A DNA stretch of 64,000 bases, taken from contig NZ_JANZKJ010000002.1 in assembly GCF_025642975.1 (NCBI RefSeq), positions 310,001 to 374,000 on the forward strand. The letters are read 5' to 3'. Position numbers and translations under genes: made by a program. Numbering within the stretch: the stretch's first letter is position 1; every line of letters starts with the position of its first letter. The stretch is from Pseudomonas sp. RIT-PI-S. Its GTDB lineage: Bacteria > Pseudomonadota > Gammaproteobacteria > Pseudomonadales > Pseudomonadaceae. The notes beneath the pieces were generated by a model, which saw nothing but the letters and a program-made list of their open reading frames with translations, searched no databases and was not told where the DNA came from. Below, in pieces: positions 36,623 to 45,889 of the stretch.

Positions 36623-37993
36623 GTGAACAAGCTGGACACCCTTTGGCTGACCGAGGCGATCAACCTGCGTGAGCGCCAGACAGGCCCCCTGGAAGATGGT
36701 GAAGCCAACCGCGAGGCCCGCCAGGCAGGCGGGGATTTTGCTCAGCGCGTGCAGGCGCGGGCGTTATGGCTGGCGCGGCGCGATGGCCTGACTGAAGCCT
36801 TGGCCCATTGGAAGCAGGGTGCGCGGCTGGGCTTGATAGCCCTGGTACTGCTCGCGCTGGCCAGCGGGGCGGGCATGGCAGCCACTGCGCTTGCCGGGGC
36901 GCCACGGCCGGTGAATGTGTTCTGGGCCACAGGTAGCCTGCTGGGGTTGAACCTGTTGCTGCTTACGGCCTGGTTGGCAGGGCTGGTGCTAGGCGGCGAC
37001 CACGGCCCATGGCTTGGGCGCCTCTGGCTGGGGCTGAGCCAGCGGCTCGCCCGGGACGCCAAGGCCGCTCACCTGGGTGCGGCGCTGGTAGTGCTGCTAC
37101 ACCGTCATCGGCTCAACCGCTGGCTATTCGGCGCAGCTGTCAACGGGCTGTGGGCGTTATGCCTGCTGACGACGCTGGCAACGCTGCTGTTGATGTTCGC
37201 CACCCGGCGCTACGATTTCGTATGGGAAACCACCCTGCTGCATAGCGATACCTTCGTGGCACTGACAGCGCAGCTGGGCAAGGCTCCCGGCTGGCTGGGC
37301 TTCCCGGTGCCCACCGAACTGCTCATCCGTGCCAGTGGCGAAGGCCCGGCTACGCTCGACGGCGCGCGTCAGGCCTGGGCCGGCTGGCTGGTCGGGGTGC
37401 TGGTGTGTTATGGCGTGATACCCAGGGCGCTGCTGGCAGTGCTTTGCTGGGCGCGTTGGCGCCATGGCGCGGCCCGCTTACAACTGGATCTGCCTGGCCC
37501 GCAAACCAGTTCACTGCGCGAGCGGCTGTTGCCCACGAGCGAACAATTAGGCGCGAGCGACCTGCCAGCCGAGCCCGACTGGGCCTTGCCCCTGCCTCGG
37601 CAGGCGACCCTTGGCAGCGGCGCGGTCATGGCCGGCATTGAACTGGATCGCGACCAGCCTTGGCCACCTGCCGCGAGCATCGGGGTAAGCGATGGCGGGA
37701 TACTCGATGACCGTGCATCCCGCCAGCGCCTGCTCGAAGCGCTCTCGACACGCCCGGCGCAGCGCCTGTTGCTGGTGTGCGACGTGCGTCGTTCGCCTGA
37801 TCGGGGCACCCAGGCGTTGCTGGCCGAGCTCTCACGCAACGCCTTGGAGACGAAAGTCTGGCTGATGCCGGCACCCGCTGGCCAAGCGGCCGATCCTTCT
37901 CGCCTCGCCGCCTGGCAAGAAGCCTTGGAGCACCTGCAATTATCCCAAGCGGCAGCATTTCCATTGGCCTGGCTGGAGTATGAGCATGCCTGA
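36623..37993 (+). CDS. DUF2868 membrane protein
   Basis: A 456-residue protein. GTG 36623 (MNKLDTLWLTEAI) is preferred because CAGGAG lies at good spacing; the track of the frame begins 33 bp earlier without a site. Hydrophobic segments occur at about 75-100, 112-135, 185-205 and 270-290, with a soluble C-terminal half. The family, always paired with a DUF3482 GTPase as here, has no established role. The next gene's start overlaps its end by 14 bp. Confidence 0.8.
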   Translation: MNKLDTLWLTEAINLRERQTGPLEDGEANREARQAGGDFAQRVQARALWLARRDGLTEALAHWKQGARLGLIALVLLALASGAGMAATALAGAPRPVNVFWATGSLLGLNLLLLTAWLAGLVLGGDHGPWLGRLWLGLSQRLARDAKAAHLGAALVVLLHRHRLNRWLFGAAVNGLWALCLLTTLATLLLMFATRRYDFVWETTLLHSDTFVALTAQLGKAPGWLGFPVPTELLIRASGEGPATLDGARQAWAGWLVGVLVCYGVIPRALLAVLCWARWRHGAARLQLDLPGPQTSSLRERLLPTSEQLGASDLPAEPDWALPLPRQATLGSGAVMAGIELDRDQPWPPAASIGVSDGGILDDRASRQRLLEALSTRPAQRLLLVCDVRRSPDRGTQALLAELSRNALETKVWLMPAPAGQAADPSRLAAWQEALEHLQLSQAAAFPLAWLEYEHA

Positions 37994-39344
37994 AGCGCTG
38001 AAGCTGGCCGTGGTCGGGCATACCAATGTGGGCAAAACCTCACTGCTGCGCACCTTGACGCGTGACGGGACCTTCGGCGAGGTGTCCCATCGCCCGGGAA
38101 CCACTCGCCATGTGGAAGGAGCGCGCCTGTCGGTGCAAGGCCAGGCGCTGGTCGAGCTGTATGATACGCCCGGGCTTGAGGATGCAGTGGCACTGCTCGA
38201 ATACCTCGAGCGCTTGGGCAGCGGCACCCAGCGGCTGGATGGGCCAGGACGAATCGAAGCCTTCCTGGCGTCGAGCGAGGCCCGCCAGCGCTTCGAACAG
38301 GAAGCCAAAGTGGTGCGCCAACTGGGAGCCTCGGACGCCGGCCTTTACGTGATAGACGCCCGCGAGCCGATACTGGCCAAGTACCGGGATGAACTGCAAA
38401 TCCTCGCCAGCTGCGGCAAGCCGCTGCTACCGGTGCTTAATTTCGTTAGCGCGGCCAGTGCCCGACGTGACGCCTGGCAAGCCGCGCTGGCCCGGCTTGG
38501 CCTGCATGCGCTGGTGTCCTTCGATACCGTGGCCCCGCCTGAAGACGGCGAACGCAGGCTCTATGAAAGCCTTGCGCTGTTGATCGAGCGGGCCCGCCCT
38601 GCATTACAGCGGTTGATCGAGGATCAACAGCGCCAGGCCGAGCAACGCTTGGCGGCGGGGCGCGCACTGATTGCCGAACTGCTGATCGATTGCGCGGCGT
38701 GTCGCCGGGCGGTCGCCGAAGATGCTGAAGCCGCACAAATCCAGGCGTTGCGCGAGACCGTACGACAACGGGAGCAGGCCTGCGTGAGCGCCCTGCTGGC
38801 GTTGTTCGGCTTTCGCCCCGGAGATGCTGACGCAGGCACCCTGCCGCTGCTCGATGGCCGCTGGAACGATGACCTGTTCAACCCCGAGACCCTTCGTCAA
38901 CTGGGAGTCAAGGTCGGCGGTGGGATGGCCGCGGGCGCGGCCGCCGGCGCAGGTGTCGACCTGATGGCTGGTGGCCTCACCCTCGGCCTGGCGACTTTGG
39001 CCGGCGCCCTTGCCGGCGGCGCGGTGCAAACAGCAAGAGGCTACGGCGGCCGCTTGCTGGGCAAATGGCGTGGCGAACATCTGCTTAGCGTCGACGATGC
39101 TGTGCTGCGCCTGCTGGCCCTCCGTCAGCAAGCCCTGTTGCAGGCCCTGGCGCGGCGCGGCCATGCTGCACAAGAAAGCCTGCTGCTGCCCGCGCAGGAC
39201 CCGCAGCAATGGCGCCAGGGCCGCCTACCCGCGGCCGTGAAGCGCGCCCGTGCGCACCCGGAATGGTCGGCGCTGAATCCAGGGTTTCGGCCTGGGCGTG
39301 CAGACCGCGAGCAGGCCCTGATCGCCTTGGCGAGTGAGCTTTAA
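37980..39344 (+). CDS. DUF3482 GTPase
   Basis: A 454-residue predicted GTPase of the Era-like class: G1 VVGHTNVGKTSLLRTLTRD, G2 region RPGTTRHVEG, G3 ELYDTPGLED. The C-terminal DUF3482 part has long helices and a glycine-rich hydrophobic hairpin (KVGGGMAAGAAAGAGVDLMAGG, in parts) that may insert into membrane. Start may be ATG 37980 or ATG 37986. It overlaps the DUF2868 gene upstream and shares its last four bases with the opposite cadA stop (TTAA). Confidence 0.85.
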   Translation: MSMPEALKLAVVGHTNVGKTSLLRTLTRDGTFGEVSHRPGTTRHVEGARLSVQGQALVELYDTPGLEDAVALLEYLERLGSGTQRLDGPGRIEAFLASSEARQRFEQEAKVVRQLGASDAGLYVIDAREPILAKYRDELQILASCGKPLLPVLNFVSAASARRDAWQAALARLGLHALVSFDTVAPPEDGERRLYESLALLIERARPALQRLIEDQQRQAEQRLAAGRALIAELLIDCAACRRAVAEDAEAAQIQALRETVRQREQACVSALLALFGFRPGDADAGTLPLLDGRWNDDLFNPETLRQLGVKVGGGMAAGAAAGAGVDLMAGGLTLGLATLAGALAGGAVQTARGYGGRLLGKWRGEHLLSVDDAVLRLLALRQQALLQALARRGHAAQESLLLPAQDPQQWRQGRLPAAVKRARAHPEWSALNPGFRPGRADREQALIALASEL

Positions 39345-41638
39345 CGCGGCAGGCGCAGCAGGCGCAGGCCGTTGAACACCACCAGCAGGCTCACTCCCAT
39401 ATCGGCGAATACAGCCATCCAGAGGGTGGCCATGCCAAGCATGGTCAAGGCAAGAAACACCGCCTTGATGCCCAGCGCCAATACGATGTTCTGAATCAAC
39501 AGGCTGCGGGTGCGCCGCGACAGGCCAATGAATTCGGCCACCTTGCGCAAGTCGTCATCCATCAGGGCAACATCCGCGGTTTCGATGGCCGTATGTGACC
39601 CCGCCGCGCCCATGGCAAAGCCTATGTGCGCTCGGGCCAGGGCGGGAGCGTCGTTGATGCCGTCGCCAACCATGCCCACCCACTCGCCTGCGTCGATCAG
39701 CGCCTCGATGGCGACGAGCTTGTCTTCCGGCAACAGGTTGCCGCGAGCCTGGTCAATGCCCACTTGAGCCGCGATGGCCGTTACCGCCACCTGGTTGTCG
39801 CCGCTAAGCATGAGTGTCTTCACACCCAGCCGATGCAAGGCAGCTATGGCTTCAGCACTGGTTTCGCGCAACGTATCGGCAACGCCGAACAAGGCCAAGG
39901 CGCGTTCGGCATCACACAGCACCACCACGCTCTTGCCCGCCTGCTCCAGCCGGGCCAGCAGCGCTTCAAGCTGTGGCCCGCATAGCCCCTGCTCCTCGAC
40001 AAGGCGGTGGTTGCCCAAGGTGTATAACTGCCCGTTTATACGGGCCCGGCTACCGCGCCCGGGAAGCGCCTCGAACTCAGCCAGCGCCATTTCAGCCGGG
40101 GCACCAAGGCCGGCGGCCAGTGCTTTCGAAACCGGGTGGTCTGAGCGCCTGGCCAGGTTGGCGGCAATGCCCCGGGCCCGTTCAGGGTCACCTTGCAGGG
40201 GGATAACGTCCGTCAGCATCGGCGCACCACGGGTCAGCGTGCCGGTTTTGTCCAGGGCCAGCCATTGCACCCGATGAGCCATCTCCAGGTACGCGCCGCC
40301 CTTCACCAGGATGCCCCGCCGTGCCGCTGCCGCCAAGCCACTGACCAGGGTCACCGGCGTGGAAATGACCAAGGCGCATGGGCAGGCGACTACCAGCAAC
40401 ACCAGGGCGCGATATAGCCATTCCAGCCAAGTGCCCAGGCCCAGCAATGGCGGCAATAAGGCAACGGCACACGCCAGGCCAATCACCGCAGGCGTGTAGA
40501 CGCGCGAGAATTGATCAACGAAGCGTTGCGTCGGAGCCCGGCTGCCCTGGGCCTGCTCTACCACCCGCAGGATGCGGCTGAGCGTCGAGTTGCTAGCCAG
40601 TTGGGTGGCGCGATATTCCAGCTCCCCGGCCTGATTGATGGTGCCAGCGAACACCGCGTCGCCGATGGTTTTTTCTACCGGTAGGCTCTCACCCGTGATG
40701 GGGGCCTGATCCAGGGTCGAGCGGCCAGCGGTGATTTCGCCGTCCAGGGCAATGCGCTCGCCGGGGCGGGCACGCAATAGGCTACCCACTGCGATATTGA
40801 CAACTTCCCGAACCTGCCACTGGCCGTCCTCACCGCGTACGGTGGCGGTTTCCGGGGCCAGGCGCATCAGCGCGCCAATCGCATTGCGCGCCCGCTCCAG
40901 CGAACGAGCCTCGATGCGCTCGGCAATCGCGAACAACACCATGACCATCGCCGCCTCAGGCCATTGCCCGATCAACGCCGCTCCGGTCACGGCAATGCTC
41001 ATCAGTGCATTGATGTTCAAGTTACGCTGGCGCAGGGCGATCCAACCCTTGCGATAGGTGCCCAGGCCGGTGATGAAGATAGCCACCAGGGCGAGGGCGA
41101 TCACCAGCCACGGCGGCCCCGCTTGGTACAAGTGGCACAGCTCCGCCGCCGCGGCTGCCAGCAGCCCTACCGCTAACGGCACCCTGCCCCGCTTGCTGGG
41201 GGCAGGCGCCTGCCCGGCCTCGGCCTGGGCCTGGGCGAGCGGCACGGCGGTCATGCCCAGCTCGGCAATGGCTGCCTCGATGGGAGCGGTACCCAGCAGC
41301 GAATGGCGCACGCCCAACACCCGATTGATCAGGTTGAATTCCAATCCATGAATACCCGGTAGGGCCCCCAGGCGTTTTTCCAGCAGCCTCTGCTCGGTGG
41401 GGCAGTCCATGGCCTCGATCCGAAAGCGGCTAAGGGTGCCGCCATCGGCTTCGCTGAAGCTGACACTGCTAGTCGCGTGCGCGTCGTGATCGTGATCGTG
41501 ATCGTGATCGTGATCGTGATCGTGATCGTGATCGTGATCATGATCATGATGATCATGACCATGGCAATGCGCGGCGGTATGCGTGCAGGGTGCGCTGGGG
41601 TTCGCGGGATCGCGCAATGGTTCAGTGGTTCGATCCAT
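39341..41638 (-). CDS. cadA: P1B-type Cd/Zn/Pb-exporting ATPase
   Basis: A 765-residue heavy-metal efflux pump of the inner membrane. Order: an N-terminal His/Asp tail (about 25-52, alternating HD), a metal-binding domain with the DCPTE motif (IEAMDCPTEQRLLEKRLG), membrane helices, TGES (PITGESLPVEK), the transport-site CPC (VVACPCALVIST), the phosphorylated DKTGT, and VGDGINDAPALAR. HP locus: RRSDHPVSKALA. The DCPTE and CPC combination fits Cd2+/Zn2+/Pb2+. It is divergent from cadR with a MerR-type promoter between. Confidence 0.94.
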   Translation of the reverse strand: MDRTTEPLRDPANPSAPCTHTAAHCHGHDHHDHDHDHDHDHDHDHDHDHDHDAHATSSVSFSEADGGTLSRFRIEAMDCPTEQRLLEKRLGALPGIHGLEFNLINRVLGVRHSLLGTAPIEAAIAELGMTAVPLAQAQAEAGQAPAPSKRGRVPLAVGLLAAAAAELCHLYQAGPPWLVIALALVAIFITGLGTYRKGWIALRQRNLNINALMSIAVTGAALIGQWPEAAMVMVLFAIAERIEARSLERARNAIGALMRLAPETATVRGEDGQWQVREVVNIAVGSLLRARPGERIALDGEITAGRSTLDQAPITGESLPVEKTIGDAVFAGTINQAGELEYRATQLASNSTLSRILRVVEQAQGSRAPTQRFVDQFSRVYTPAVIGLACAVALLPPLLGLGTWLEWLYRALVLLVVACPCALVISTPVTLVSGLAAAARRGILVKGGAYLEMAHRVQWLALDKTGTLTRGAPMLTDVIPLQGDPERARGIAANLARRSDHPVSKALAAGLGAPAEMALAEFEALPGRGSRARINGQLYTLGNHRLVEEQGLCGPQLEALLARLEQAGKSVVVLCDAERALALFGVADTLRETSAEAIAALHRLGVKTLMLSGDNQVAVTAIAAQVGIDQARGNLLPEDKLVAIEALIDAGEWVGMVGDGINDAPALARAHIGFAMGAAGSHTAIETADVALMDDDLRKVAEFIGLSRRTRSLLIQNIVLALGIKAVFLALTMLGMATLWMAVFADMGVSLLVVFNGLRLLRLPR
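41485..41550. repeat. CGTGAT hexanucleotide microsatellite in cadA
   Basis: Nine perfect copies of CGTGAT (41485-41538) followed by two CATGAT copies. On the coding strand the unit reads GATCAC, so each copy adds one Asp-His pair to the pump's N-terminal tail and copy-number change keeps the frame. Confidence 0.95.
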
Positions 41639-41673
41639 GATCGACTCCGGAAATTGACTGTTGCCCAGTCAAC

Positions 41674-41697
41674 ACCCTGTAGTCACTATAGGGTCAA
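41674..41697 (-). promoter_or_regulatory. CadR operator in the cadA promoter
   Basis: On the plus strand a 21-bp dyad has arms ACCCTGTAGT and ACTATAGGGT around a central C (41674-41694). Read on the minus strand it overlaps a TTGACC -35 (41697-41692) for cadA. A dyad between -35 and -10 with a long spacer is the hallmark of MerR-type activation, and the wording is close to known CadR sites in P. putida. The -10 is weak by eye. Confidence 0.75.
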
Positions 41698-41716
41698 GCA
41701 TATTCAGGAGTGAGCC

Positions 41717-42166
41717 ATGAAAATTGGCGCCTTGGCCAAGGCTACCGACTGTCAGGTCGAAACCATTCGCTATTACGAACGTGAGCAATTGTTGCCGGCG
41801 CCTTCGCGCACCGAAGGCAACTACCGGCAATACACCCAAGCGCACGTGGAGCGGCTGACGTTTATACGCAACTGCCGCACCCTGGACATGACGCTGGATG
41901 AGATTCGCGCGCTCTTGGCACTTAGAGACAGCGCCAGCGCCGCCTGCACCGAGGTGAACAGCCTGGTGGATGAACACATCGATCACGTACGCGCGCGCAT
42001 CCACGGGCTGCAGGCGCTGGAAGCGCAACTGGTCGCCCTGCGCGAGCGCTGTAATGCCAGCGACCCCAGCACCCAGTGCGGCATCCTCGAACGGCTGGAA
42101 GTCAACGGCGCGGTGGAGCTTCCCAATGCCGAGCCCAGCCATGTGGGGAGAAGTCACGGGCACTGA
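41717..42166 (+). CDS. cadR: MerR-family cadmium-responsive regulator CadR
   Basis: A 149-residue regulator. The winged helix starts MKIGALAKATDCQVETIRYYEREQLL (in parts). The metal-binding Cys set expected for CadR is present: AACTEVN (about position 77), ERCNAS (112) and QCGIL (119). The C-terminus is His-rich (SHVGRSHGH), also a CadR mark. It is divergent from cadA, its target, with the operator at 41674-41697. Confidence 0.93.
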   Translation: MKIGALAKATDCQVETIRYYEREQLLPAPSRTEGNYRQYTQAHVERLTFIRNCRTLDMTLDEIRALLALRDSASAACTEVNSLVDEHIDHVRARIHGLQALEAQLVALRERCNASDPSTQCGILERLEVNGAVELPNAEPSHVGRSHGH

Positions 42167-42259
42167 CTGGCGAACACTTCGCTAACTCTGGCCCGATTGT
42201 GCTAGAGCTGGCACCGCCCTGCGACCCGTAGCGCCTTGGGTCGCGGGCTTGCTCGCGCC

Positions 42260-43231
42260 TCAAACAGCCATCGGCGCTGTCAGTGGCGCGTGGTGCTGGT
42301 AACCCTCGAGCGAGAAGTCGCCAGGCTCGATCCGCTCCAGCCACTCCGGTTGGTATACCCCGGTCACGGCGAACTCCGGTACGCGGTCGGAAATTACCAA
42401 CCGCGGCGCCGGCAGCGGCTCGCGGCGCATCTGCTCGTTGAGCATGTCCAAGTGGTTCACGTACACATGGGCGTCGCCCACGAAATAGGTCAACCAGCGC
42501 GGTGTATAGCCGGTCAGGCGGCCGAACAGCGAGAGCATGGCCGCGCCTTCGGTGATGTTGAACGGGGTGCCCAGCCCTAGGTCGTTGGAGCGGATATACA
42601 ACGTCAGCGAAAGCTCGCGGGTTTGGGCGTTGGGGTGGAACTGGTACAACAGATGGCACGGTGGCAGCGCCATTTCATCGAGTTGCGCGCAGTTCCAGCC
42701 ATGGAAGAGGATTCGCCGGCTGCCCGGGTCATTGATGATCGTGTCCAGGCATTGGCGTACCTGGTCGATGGCCTTGTACAGCACTACGAAGGCTTCACCA
42801 CCTTCCTGATCCTCGGCGATGCGCCGGTACCCCTGAGCCAGGCAGGCCTCGATGGCCGCGCCGTTGCTCAGCGGCACCCGCTTGTAGGCGGGCCATTTAC
42901 GCCATTGCACGCCATAGATTTCGCCAAGGTCATCGGTACCCTGGCGGAACGGATTGTTCAGCCACTGGCTGTTTTCGTTGGCGTTCTGGTCCCACACCTT
43001 GCAACCCAAGGCACGGAAGTCCGCGGCGCTGTTGGCACCGCGCAGAAAGCCGACCATCTCGCCGATGGCCGATTTGAACGCCAGCTTGCGGGTGGTGATG
43101 GCGGGGAAACCGTTTTTGAGGTCGAACCGCAGCATCGCGCCCGGCAGGCTGATAGTGTCCACGCCAGTGCGATTGGCCTGGCGGGTGCCTTGCTCGATGA
43201 CCTGAGCAACGAGGTCGAGATATTGCTTCAT
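42260..43231 (-). CDS. thyA: Thymidylate synthase
   Basis: Makes dTMP from dUMP using methylene-tetrahydrofolate. ATG 43231 gives 323 residues, [23 protein letters not shown], the length seen in the P. putida group, with insertions relative to the 264-residue E. coli form. The catalytic Cys is in [24 protein letters not shown] and [14 protein letters not shown] are the substrate blocks. It is downstream of lgt by 42 bp, as in many bacteria. Confidence 0.95.
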   Translation of the reverse strand: MKQYLDLVAQVIEQGTRQANRTGVDTISLPGAMLRFDLKNGFPAITTRKLAFKSAIGEMVGFLRGANSAADFRALGCKVWDQNANENSQWLNNPFRQGTDDLGEIYGVQWRKWPAYKRVPLSNGAAIEACLAQGYRRIAEDQEGGEAFVVLYKAIDQVRQCLDTIINDPGSRRILFHGWNCAQLDEMALPPCHLLYQFHPNAQTRELSLTLYIRSNDLGLGTPFNITEGAAMLSLFGRLTGYTPRWLTYFVGDAHVYVNHLDMLNEQMRREPLPAPRLVISDRVPEFAVTGVYQPEWLERIEPGDFSLEGYQHHAPLTAPMAV

Positions 43232-43273
43232 GGGATACCTGAACGAGGCGGGGGACGGCCCCGCCAGCAAAAA

Positions 43274-44131
43274 TTAGGCGGCCTGCCGGGCGGCAGGATC
43301 ACGGCGATAAGCCCACCAGATCAGCCCGGCGCCGCCGAGGATCATCGGCAGGCAGAGCACCTGCCCCATGGTCAGCCAGCCGAAGGCCAGGTAGCCGATC
43401 TGCGCATCGGGCACGCGAACGAACTCCACCAGGAAACGAAACACCCCATAACACAAGGCGAACATGCCCGAGACGGCCATGGTTGGGCGCGGCTTGCGTG
43501 AGTAAAGCCACAGGATAACGAACAGCGCCACGCCTTCGAGCGCGAACTGGTACAGCTGCGACGGATGGCGCGGCAGCTGGGCGGGGTCGCTGAACGCCGG
43601 GAAGATCATCGCCCACGGCAGGTCGGTCGGCTTGCCCCATAACTCGGCGTTGATGAAGTTACCGATGCGCCCCGCGCCCAGGCCAAGCGGCACGAAAGGG
43701 GCGATGAAGTCCATCAGTTGGAAGAATGTCTTGTTGTTACGCCGGCCGAACCACCAGGTGGAAAGCATCACGCCGATCAGCCCACCATGGAATGACATGC
43801 CCCCCTTCCACACCTCGAAAATCAAGGCAGGCTGGGCGATATAAGCGGGCAAGTCATAGAACAGCACGTAACCCAGGCGGCCACCAAGGATGACCCCCAT
43901 GGCCACCCAGAACACCAGGTCCGAGAGCTTGTCAGTGTTCCAGGTAGGGTCGAAGCGCTGCAGCCGGGTAGGCGGCCAGCTACGGTCCCGCAGGCCCGGC
44001 AGGGAGCGCCACGCACCGCAGGCCAACAGCCAGGCGCTGCCGATACCCAGCAGGTACATCAGGCCGTACCAATGGATCTTCAGCGGCCCCAGCTCCAGGG
44101 CTACGGGGTCTATCTGCGGGTAAGGCAGCAT
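43274..44131 (-). CDS. lgt: Prolipoprotein diacylglyceryl transferase
   Basis: Attaches diacylglycerol to the lipobox Cys of prelipoproteins, in the inner membrane. The 285 residues include [29 protein letters not shown] (in parts), [11 protein letters not shown] and the signature [17 protein letters not shown], plus seven hydrophobic segments. Compared with relatives there is an extra stretch of roughly 17 residues after helix 1 ([20 protein letters not shown]), before [13 protein letters not shown]. Confidence 0.93.
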   Translation of the reverse strand: MLPYPQIDPVALELGPLKIHWYGLMYLLGIGSAWLLACGAWRSLPGLRDRSWPPTRLQRFDPTWNTDKLSDLVFWVAMGVILGGRLGYVLFYDLPAYIAQPALIFEVWKGGMSFHGGLIGVMLSTWWFGRRNNKTFFQLMDFIAPFVPLGLGAGRIGNFINAELWGKPTDLPWAMIFPAFSDPAQLPRHPSQLYQFALEGVALFVILWLYSRKPRPTMAVSGMFALCYGVFRFLVEFVRVPDAQIGYLAFGWLTMGQVLCLPMILGGAGLIWWAYRRDPAARQAA

Positions 44132-44144
44132 GTATCATCCTCGA

Positions 44145-44927
44145 TCAAAGCAGAAAACTCAGGCCTACGCTGAACAGCAGCAGGGCGAACAGCCGTTTCA
44201 ATAGCCGTGGCGACAGCCGATGGGCGAGCCGTGCGCCGTAGCGGGCGCACAGCATGCTGGTGATGGCGATGCCGACCAGCGCTGGCAAATAAACGAACCC
44301 GAAACTATGCGCTGGCAGGAGCGGGTCCTGCCAGCCCAATATGATGAAACTTGCGGCCCCCGAGAGCGCGATTGGCAGCCCGCAGGCCGAAGAGGTCGCC
44401 ACGGCCTGCTGCATCGGCACGCTGCGCCAGCTCAAATAAGGCACGGTGAGCGAGCCGCCGCCGATACCGAATATCGCCGACGCCCAACCGATGACCACGC
44501 CACCGGCGGTTAGCCCGGCCTTGCCCGGCACACCTCGGCTTGCCTTGGGCTTGAGGTCCAGGAACATCTGCACACTGACCAGCAGGGCAAACACACCGAT
44601 GATCTTCTGCAAGTGCGGGCCCTGGATCAGCGACGCTGTTTTCGCGCCCAACGCGCCACCGAGCACGATGCCTAGGGTCATCCAGGCGAAGATCGGCCAA
44701 CGGACCGCGCCCCGCTTGTGGTGCTCGCGAATGGCATTGAGCGAAGTGAACACGATGGTGGCAAGCGAGGTGCCCACGGCAAGGTGCGTCAGCACATCGG
44801 GCGAGAAGCCCTGCAAGCCGAAACTGAACACCAGCACCGGCACGATGATAATGCCACCGCCCACGCCAAACAGCCCGGCCAGCACACCGGCACAAGCCCC
44901 CAGGGCCAGGTAGAGCGCATATTCCAT
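44145..44927 (-). CDS. TauE/SafE-family membrane permease
   Basis: A 260-residue protein with about eight membrane helices. ATG 44927 (MEYALYLALGACAGVLAGLFGVGGG) is the family start. The two repeat signatures are GLFGVGGGIIIVPVL and AIFGIGGGSLTVPYLSW. TauE/SafE proteins are proposed anion exporters (sulfite or sulfonates); this member's substrate is unknown. It is upstream of lgt by 13 bp, probably the same transcript. Confidence 0.88.
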   Translation of the reverse strand: MEYALYLALGACAGVLAGLFGVGGGIIIVPVLVFSFGLQGFSPDVLTHLAVGTSLATIVFTSLNAIREHHKRGAVRWPIFAWMTLGIVLGGALGAKTASLIQGPHLQKIIGVFALLVSVQMFLDLKPKASRGVPGKAGLTAGGVVIGWASAIFGIGGGSLTVPYLSWRSVPMQQAVATSSACGLPIALSGAASFIILGWQDPLLPAHSFGFVYLPALVGIAITSMLCARYGARLAHRLSPRLLKRLFALLLFSVGLSFLL

Positions 44928-45046
44928 GTGAGATCCCTCGAGCGAGGCCGCATGGTACCGGATCCACCCCCTTGCGCTCCAGCCGCGGCGATGGAAGCGC
45001 ATTGCGCGGGGCGTGTACAGTGAACGAAAAAAGGAAGCCCTGCTTT

Positions 45047-45796
45047 ATGTGCCTGATCATTTTCGCCTGGCGCCCGGCGCACGCTCGCCCGCTGGTAGTC
45101 GCGGCCAACCGGGATGAGTTCTATGCCCGCCCGACCCAGGCGTTGGCGCCCTGGGCTGACGCACCCGGCGTGCATGCTGGCCGTGACCTTGAGGCAGGTG
45201 GTACCTGGCTGGGCATAGGCCCAGGCGGCCGTTTTGCCGCGGTCACCAACATCCGCGGTGGTGCTGCAGGGCCAGGGCGGCGGTCGCGAGGCGAGCTATG
45301 CGCAACTTACCTTGCGGGCAAGCAATCACTGGATGAGTTTGCCCGGCAGGTGTGCGCCCGAGCGGCGGATTATGCCGGCTTCAACCTCTTGCTCAGCGAT
45401 GGGCGGCAGCTGTATTACCTCAACAGCTACAGCGCCACGCCGGAGGCCTTGGGCGAGGGCATCTATGGGCTGTCCAATGCTGCACTCAACACCCCGTGGC
45501 CAAAGCTGCGGAAAGCCCGCAAGGCTTGCACCCCTCGCCTGGACGATAACCCCGCAGGCCTGTTCGACGTATTGGCCGACTCGACGCCCGCAAGCGATGC
45601 CGAGCTACCGGACACCGGTGTGGGGCTAGCGACCGAGCGCTTACTGTCGAGCGTGTTTATCGCCAGCGCCACCTATGGAACGCGTGTCAGCACAGTGCTG
45701 GTTGCTCATGCCGACGGCCGCCGCGAGGTAATCGAACGCAGCTTTGGGCCTGGCGGGGGGCACTTGGGGGAGGTCAGGTTTACGGTGCAGGAGTGA
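45047..45796 (+). CDS. NRDE/TANGO2-family protein
   Basis: A 249-residue Ntn-hydrolase-like protein. ATG 45047 yields MCLIIFAWRPAHARPLVVAANRDEFYARP (in parts), with Cys2 as likely nucleophile after Met removal and the NRDE signature. GTWLGIGPGGRFAAVTNIR follows. Relatives include human TANGO2, linked to metabolite or heme handling, so the role is uncertain. It stands alone, divergent from the TauE gene. Confidence 0.88.
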   Translation: MCLIIFAWRPAHARPLVVAANRDEFYARPTQALAPWADAPGVHAGRDLEAGGTWLGIGPGGRFAAVTNIRGGAAGPGRRSRGELCATYLAGKQSLDEFARQVCARAADYAGFNLLLSDGRQLYYLNSYSATPEALGEGIYGLSNAALNTPWPKLRKARKACTPRLDDNPAGLFDVLADSTPASDAELPDTGVGLATERLLSSVFIASATYGTRVSTVLVAHADGRREVIERSFGPGGGHLGEVRFTVQE

Positions 45797-45889
45797 GGGC
45801 CGGCCATTGAGCGAAGCCCGCGGACGGCGACCGGCAGTTCTATTGGTCAGCCCTGTTCCCGGGCTTACGCCGGATAGCCTGCCCCACTC

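Noticed and set aside
41485..41550. Direct repeats as a CRISPR array
   Set aside because: The unit is six bases with no spacers and lies inside an open coding frame.
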